From Brevundimonas abyssalis TAR-001 (GTDB taxonomy: Bacteria; Pseudomonadota; Alphaproteobacteria; Caulobacterales; Caulobacteraceae), in contig NZ_BATC01000011.1 of NCBI RefSeq assembly GCF_000466985.1, positions 1-64,000 of the forward strand: a stretch of DNA of 64,000 nucleotides. The letters are read 5' to 3'. Below the pieces are notes generated by a model. It did not search any database. It was not told where the DNA came from and worked only from the letters and a program-made list of their open reading frames with translations. Of this stretch, positions 60,063 through 64,000 are shown piece after piece. The position numbers and the translations under genes were made by a program. Position 1 is the first letter of the stretch. Each line of letters opens with the position of its first letter.

Positions 60063-60800
60063 ATGTTTTCTGAACGGATCGGCGCGCTGGACCAGGGCGA
60101 TCACGCGCCCCTCTACAAGCAGCTTCAGAAGGCCCTGCGCGACGCCATCAACGCCAAGGTGCTGGCGCCCGACGACGCCCTGCCCGCCGAGCGGGACCTG
60201 GCGGCCGAGTACAAGATCTCGCGCATCACCGTGCGCAAGGCGCTGGACGGCCTGGTCGGCGAAGGCCTGCTGACCCGCCGCCAGGGCGCGGGCACCTTCG
60301 TCGCCGCCCGCGTCGAGAAGAACTTCTCCAAGCTGTCGTCCTTCACCGAGGACATGATCTCGCGCGGCCGCACCCCGCACAGCGCCTGGCTGACCAAGTC
60401 GCGCGGGGCCGTGACGCCCGAGGAGTCCATGACCCTGGGCCTGTCACCCGGCACCCCGGTCTATCGCTTCAGCCGCATCCGTTACGCCGACGGCGCGGTC
60501 ATGGCGCTGGAGTTCTCGACCATTCCCGGCTTCTGCCTGGCCTCGCCCGATGACGTCGGCGACTCCCTCTATGCGGCGCTGGAGAAGACCGGCCACCGCC
60601 CCGCCCGCGCGCTGCAGCGCCTGCGCGCCGTGCTTCTGGGCGCCGAACACGCCGAACTGATGGGCCTGCGTCCCACCGATCCCGCCCTGTTGATCGAGCG
60701 GCGCGGCATCCTGGCGGACGGTCGGGCCGTTGAGGTGACGCAATCCTATTACCGTGGCGACGCCTATGACTTCGTCGCCGAACTGAACGCCCTGTCGTGA
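60063..60800 (+). CDS. nagQ: GntR/HutC-family regulator of GlcNAc catabolism
   Basis: A 245-residue regulator with the GntR winged helix (APLYKQLQKALRDAI, LPAERDLAAEYKISRITVRKALDGL, RRQGAGTFVA) and a C-terminal UTRA ligand domain (YRFSRIRYADGAVMALEFS). Such NagQ/DasR/NagR-type proteins sense GlcN6P or GlcNAc6P. GGGAGG is close before the ATG. It heads the nagB-nagA operon and is divergent from the receptor, and is assigned NagQ by context and domain order. Confidence 0.83.
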   Translation: MFSERIGALDQGDHAPLYKQLQKALRDAINAKVLAPDDALPAERDLAAEYKISRITVRKALDGLVGEGLLTRRQGAGTFVAARVEKNFSKLSSFTEDMISRGRTPHSAWLTKSRGAVTPEESMTLGLSPGTPVYRFSRIRYADGAVMALEFSTIPGFCLASPDDVGDSLYAALEKTGHRPARALQRLRAVLLGAEHAELMGLRPTDPALLIERRGILADGRAVEVTQSYYRGDAYDFVAELNALS

Positions 60801-61843
60801 GAGCCGCCGCCGTGACCGTCCCGCCCGCCGAGTCCACCCGCATGTTCGCCGAAGCCGCCGAGGCCTCGTCCGTCGTGGCGCGCCAGCTGGCGGCCAACAC
60901 CGAGGTCGTGCGCGACCTGGCCGAAACCCTGCGCCGCGAACCGCCCCGCGCCGTCGTCACCTTCGGCCGCGGCAGCTCCGACCACGCGGGCACCTACGGC
61001 CGCTATCTGATGGGCACCCGGCTGGGCGTGCTGACCTCGGCCGCCGGCCTGTCGGTCAGCTCGGTCTATCAAACGCTCCAGACCCTCGACGGCGTGTTAG
61101 GCTTGGCCATCTCGCAGTCGGGCAAGAGCCCGGACCTTCTGTCCGCCGTGCGCGCAGCCAAGGACGCCGGGGCCCGCATGGTCGCCCTGGTCAATGACGC
61201 CTCCTCGCCCCTCGCCGAGCTCGCCGACATCGTCATTCCCCTGCACGCCGGCGCCGAGCGTAGTGTCGCGGCCACCAAATCCTACATCGCATCGCTGAGC
61301 GCCCTCGCCCATCTGACGGCGGAATGGAGCGATGACGCGGGTCTGCGGAACGGTCTGTCCGCCCTGCCCGCCCAGTTGATCCAGGCCTGGGCGCTGGACT
61401 GGTCGCAAGGGGTCGAGGCCCTCAGGAACGCCCGCAATCTCTATGTGCTGGGCCGCGGCGTCGGTTACGGCATCGCCCTGGAGGCGGCGCTCAAATTCAA
61501 GGAGACCTGCGGCCTGCACGCCGAGGCCTTCTCGACCGCCGAGGTTCTGCACGGCCCCATGGCCCTGGTGGAGCCCGGCTTTCCCGCCCTCGTCTTCGCC
61601 CAGAATGACGAGACCCGCGACGGCGTCCGCGCCATGGCCGCCGACATGGCCGCGCGCGGCGCCCACGTCCTGATGGCCGCATCGGGCGAGCCCGGCGGCC
61701 TGCCCGCCCTGGCCGCCGATCCGGGACTGGAGCCGATCCTGATGATCCAGAGTTTCTACCGCATGGCCAACGCCCTGTCGGTGTCCCGGGGCTATGATCC
61801 CGATCGCCCGCCCCATCTGAACAAGGTCACTGAAACGGTCTGA
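60797..61843 (+). CDS. SIS-domain glucosamine-6-phosphate deaminase (NagB-II type)
   Basis: A 348-residue protein with two SIS domains, the first containing FGRGSSDHAGTYGRYL and ISQSGKSPDLL, the second YVLGRGVGYGIALEAALKFKETC and AEAFSTAEVLHGP. It matches the isomerising, GlmS-like deaminase NagB-II, which turns GlcN6P into fructose-6-phosphate and ammonia and lacks the glutaminase domain. The GTG start overlaps the regulator stop. It is followed directly by nagA. Confidence 0.9.
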   Translation: MRAAAVTVPPAESTRMFAEAAEASSVVARQLAANTEVVRDLAETLRREPPRAVVTFGRGSSDHAGTYGRYLMGTRLGVLTSAAGLSVSSVYQTLQTLDGVLGLAISQSGKSPDLLSAVRAAKDAGARMVALVNDASSPLAELADIVIPLHAGAERSVAATKSYIASLSALAHLTAEWSDDAGLRNGLSALPAQLIQAWALDWSQGVEALRNARNLYVLGRGVGYGIALEAALKFKETCGLHAEAFSTAEVLHGPMALVEPGFPALVFAQNDETRDGVRAMAADMAARGAHVLMAASGEPGGLPALAADPGLEPILMIQSFYRMANALSVSRGYDPDRPPHLNKVTETV

Positions 61844-62985
61844 TGCGCACGGTTCTGATCAATGGCCGGGTGCTGACCGGCGAAGTCCTGCGCGAGGACG
61901 TGGCGGTGGTTCTGGAGGGCGACCGCATCGCCGACCTGGTCGCCGCCGACGCCGCGCCCGACGGCGCGCGCGTGGATCTGGACGGCGGCGTGCTGCTGCC
62001 CGGCTTCATCGACACCCAGGTCAACGGCGGCGGCGGGGTGCTGTTCAACGACGAACCGACCGTGGAGGGCATCGCCGCCATCGCCGCCGCCCACCGCCAC
62101 TTCGGAACCACCGGCTTCCTGCCCACCCTGATCAGCGACGATCTGGACGTCATCGACCGGGCCATGCGCGCGGTGGAGGCGGCCATCGAACAGGGCGTGC
62201 CCGGCGTGTTGGGCATCCATATCGAAGGCCCCTACCTCAGCGCCCGGCGCCGCGGCATCCATAGTCTGGATCACCTGCGCGACCTGGACGAGGAAGGCCT
62301 GGTCCGACTCACCTCGCTGAAGCGCGGCCGCACCCTGGTCACCGTGGCGCCCGAGGCGGCGACGCCCGCCATGATCGGCCGTCTCGCCGCCGCCCGGGTG
62401 GTGGTCGCCATCGGCCACACCAACGCCGGCTATGACGAGGCCCGCCGCGCCCTGGACGCGGGCGCCACCGGCGTCACCCACCTTTTCAACGCCATGAGCC
62501 AGCTGGGCAATCGCGAGCCCGGCGTGGTGGGCGCCGCCCTGAATGATTCCGACTGCTGGTGCGGCCTGATCGTTGACGGCCGCCACGTGCATGACGCGAC
62601 CCTGAAGATCGCCTTGCGCGCCCGGCCGCTGGACCGCTTCATGCTGGTGACCGACGCCATGCCCTCGGTGGGCATGACCGAAAAGGTCTTCGACCTGCAC
62701 GGCCGCCGCATCACGGTGCAGGACGGCGTCTGCATGGACGAGCACGGCACCCTCGCCGGCGCCGATCTGGACATGGCCTCGGCCGTCCGCAACGCCGTCG
62801 ACCGCCTCGGCCTCACCCTGCCCCAGGCCGCCTTCATGGCCGCAACCGCCCCCGCCGCCTTCATGGGCCTGTCCGACGAGCGCGGCCGCATCGAAGCCGG
62901 CCTCATGGCCGACCTGGTCCTGCTGGACCGCGACGGCCAGACCGTCCGCACTTGGATCGGCGGCCAGAGTCAGAGCGGCGTCTGA
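61843..62985 (+). CDS. nagA: N-acetylglucosamine-6-phosphate deacetylase
   Basis: A 380-residue amidohydrolase. E128 (HIEGPYLS), H192 (GHTNAGYDEA), H213 (THLFNAMS) and catalytic D271 (TDAMPSVG) fit the E. coli enzyme pattern. The early HxH found in many amidohydrolases is replaced by DTQVNGGGG, normal for this family. It removes acetate from GlcNAc6P, the step before NagB. The ATG touches the last base of the nagB-II stop. Confidence 0.94.
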   Translation: MRTVLINGRVLTGEVLREDVAVVLEGDRIADLVAADAAPDGARVDLDGGVLLPGFIDTQVNGGGGVLFNDEPTVEGIAAIAAAHRHFGTTGFLPTLISDDLDVIDRAMRAVEAAIEQGVPGVLGIHIEGPYLSARRRGIHSLDHLRDLDEEGLVRLTSLKRGRTLVTVAPEAATPAMIGRLAAARVVVAIGHTNAGYDEARRALDAGATGVTHLFNAMSQLGNREPGVVGAALNDSDCWCGLIVDGRHVHDATLKIALRARPLDRFMLVTDAMPSVGMTEKVFDLHGRRITVQDGVCMDEHGTLAGADLDMASAVRNAVDRLGLTLPQAAFMAATAPAAFMGLSDERGRIEAGLMADLVLLDRDGQTVRTWIGGQSQSGV

Positions 62986-63038
62986 CCGGAACCCTGACCG
63001 CCTTTTCATCTGGCCGCCCCATTGCCGCCCCAATTCGC

Positions 63039-63063
63039 TACAAGTGTAACGCTACATTTGTAG
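63039..63063. promoter_or_regulatory. Paired BlaI operators
   Basis: TACAAGTGTA (63039-63048) and CTACATTTGTAG (63052-63063) both match the TACA-NN-TGTA operator bound by BlaI/MecI dimers. They lie directly upstream of blaI and overlap the probable promoter and ribosome-site region, consistent with autorepression. Confidence 0.88.
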
Positions 63064-63075
63064 AGGAGACGGCCC

Positions 63076-63465
63076 GTGATCGAGTCCCTGCCCCGGCGCG
63101 AGCGGGAGGTGTTCGAAACCCTCTGTCGGCTTGAGGCCGCCACGGCGGCTGATGTCCGCGCCACCCTGTCCGATCCGCTCAGCGATTCCGCCGTGCGCAC
63201 TCTGCTGTCCCGGCTTGAGGCCAAGGATCTGGTGCGCCGCGAACCGGGTCAGGGCGGTTTCGTCTATCGCCCGGCGCCGCGCCCCGACGCCCTGGCCGCC
63301 GGCGCCCTCAAGCGCATGGTGGACACCTTCTTCGCCGGGTCCGCCGTCAGCGCCGCCACCGCCCTTCTGGGCATGGGCGACCGCCTGACCTCCGACGAGG
63401 CCGAAGCCCTGCGCCGCCTGATCGACAAGGCCAAGACTGACGGGGCCAAGGGAGACCCGTCATGA
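63076..63465 (+). CDS. blaI: BlaI/MecI-family repressor
   Basis: A 129-residue winged-helix repressor: LPRREREVFETLCRLEAATAADV, SDSAVRTLLSRLEAKDLV and a C-terminal dimerisation helix. It includes the RREPG-GGFVYRPA wing. BlaI-type repressors are inactivated by a BlaR1/MecR1 membrane protease. GTG 63076 has GAGGAG eight bases upstream. Its stop overlaps the ATG of the M56 gene. No beta-lactamase gene is inside the window. Confidence 0.9.
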   Translation: MIESLPRREREVFETLCRLEAATAADVRATLSDPLSDSAVRTLLSRLEAKDLVRREPGQGGFVYRPAPRPDALAAGALKRMVDTFFAGSAVSAATALLGMGDRLTSDEAEALRRLIDKAKTDGAKGDPS

Positions 63466-64000
63466 CGCTCGCCCTCCTCATCGCCCTTCTCGCCAAGACC
63501 AGCCTGATCGCGGGCGTGGGCCTGCTGCTGGCCCGCTTCGCCACCCGCCGCCCGGTGGAGCGGGTCGACATCCTGCGCGGAACCGTCCTGATGCTGCTGG
63601 CCCTGCCCGCCCTGATGGCCGTGGGTCCGGCGCTGCGCTTCGCGGTCCTGCCTTCCGCGCCCGCTCCCGCTCCGATCGCGCCCCCGGTCTGGAGCGGCCA
63701 GGTCGAGCCGCTTGAGGGCGTGGCTGTATCCGGCGCCCTGGCCATGCCGGACGCCGCCGTCATCCTCGCCTGCCTGTGGACTCTCGGCGCCGTGCTGATC
63801 GCCGCCCGCTTCGCCGCCGGGGTCTGGACCCTGCACCGCTGGACCAGCGACGCCGCGCCCGTGCGCTGTCCCCGCTGGCTGGCGGCCCTGGCCGCGCATC
63901 AGCCCCGACCCCGCCTGTTGTCCAGCCGCCAGACGCCCGGTCCGCTCAGCTGGGGCGTGCGCCCCGGCGTGGTCCTGATCGACGACGCCAGCCTCAGGGC
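63462..64000 (+). CDS. BlaR1-type M56 peptidase, truncated by the window end
   Basis: The frame opens at ATG 63462 (overlapping the blaI stop) and runs to the window edge without a stop. The visible 179 residues show membrane segments (LALLIALLAKTSLIAGVGLLL and others), RGTVLMLLALPALMAVGP, and the motif PGPLSWGVRPGVVLID, which matches the M56 peptidase consensus just before the zinc site. The HEXXH motif lies beyond the edge. BlaR1-like proteins cleave BlaI in response to a cell-wall signal. Confidence 0.85.
   Translation, partial: MTLALLIALLAKTSLIAGVGLLLARFATRRPVERVDILRGTVLMLLALPALMAVGPALRFAVLPSAPAPAPIAPPVWSGQVEPLEGVAVSGALAMPDAAVILACLWTLGAVLIAARFAAGVWTLHRWTSDAAPVRCPRWLAALAAHQPRPRLLSSRQTPGPLSWGVRPGVVLIDDASLR

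Overview
The window is high-GC DNA, densely coded on both strands, and looks like a Caulobacterales chromosome, most likely Brevundimonas or a close relative. The evidence is a flaF-flbT-flbA flagellin-control cluster, a TTAACCAT motif of the CtrA half-site type, three large TonB-dependent receptors, many TTG/GTG starts, and a GntR-NagB-NagA-NagE-PTS set. No mobile element, integrase, CRISPR array or rRNA was seen. One tRNA-Ser(CGA) gene is present. No stretch longer than 300 bases lacks a gene; the longest gaps are about 260, 220 and 200 bases and most carry recognisable operators.

Layout. 0-2.7 kb: flagellin regulators FlaF, FlbT and FlbA. 2.7-7.0 kb: housekeeping and unknown genes (acidic protein, small protein, MoxR ATPase, lipoprotein, HD hydrolase, degenerate-Nudix regulator, tRNA-Ser). 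7.1-22.2 kb: a glucan-utilisation locus. It has a GH1 beta-glucosidase divergent from a LacI regulator, a carboxypeptidase-regulatory/TonB receptor, a GH144-type beta-1,2-glucanase, a complete ABC sugar importer, a 1044-residue secreted multidomain hydrolase candidate and an SGNH hydrolase. LacI-type operators near 8.57-8.61 kb and 21.50 kb tie the two ends together.

22.4-42.7 kb: an unusual catabolic region. It has a reductase-like membrane protein and an SDR divergent from a TonB receptor, then a double-domain HxlR regulator divergent from a tightly coupled eight-gene operon (carotenoid-oxygenase-family enzyme, thiolase, PaaN-like aldehyde dehydrogenase, SCP2-type thiolase, two AMP-forming CoA ligases, nitronate-monooxygenase-like flavoenzyme, hotdog thioesterase). 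A convergent thiolase plus feruloyl-CoA-synthase-like pair follows, divergent from a second carotenoid-oxygenase-family enzyme. The likely logic is TonB import, oxidative C=C cleavage, aldehyde oxidation, CoA activation and thiolytic chain shortening of a phenylpropanoid, stilbenoid or isoprenoid-like compound. A repeated ACGCTTGCGT element sits in the divergent promoters.

42.8-50.4 kb: a galactose/arabinose/galactofuranose locus (GguC/AraD1-like FAH-fold protein, Gfo/Idh sugar dehydrogenase, YtfQ-YtfR-YtfT-YjfF importer, aldose epimerase). 50.4-63.0 kb: a GlcNAc/chitooligosaccharide locus (NagE, EIIA-HPr-EI triple fusion, GH20 hexosaminidase, TonB receptor, divergent GntR regulator, SIS-domain deaminase, NagA). 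63.0-64.0 kb: a BlaI/BlaR1-type pair, cut by the window end.

Sequence quality matters here. Fourteen frame breaks in thirteen genes were found. Every one is explained by loss of one C or G beside a short C/G run, and the protein is conserved on both sides. They are treated as probable sequencing errors, and the affected genes are annotated as single genes with the break noted.
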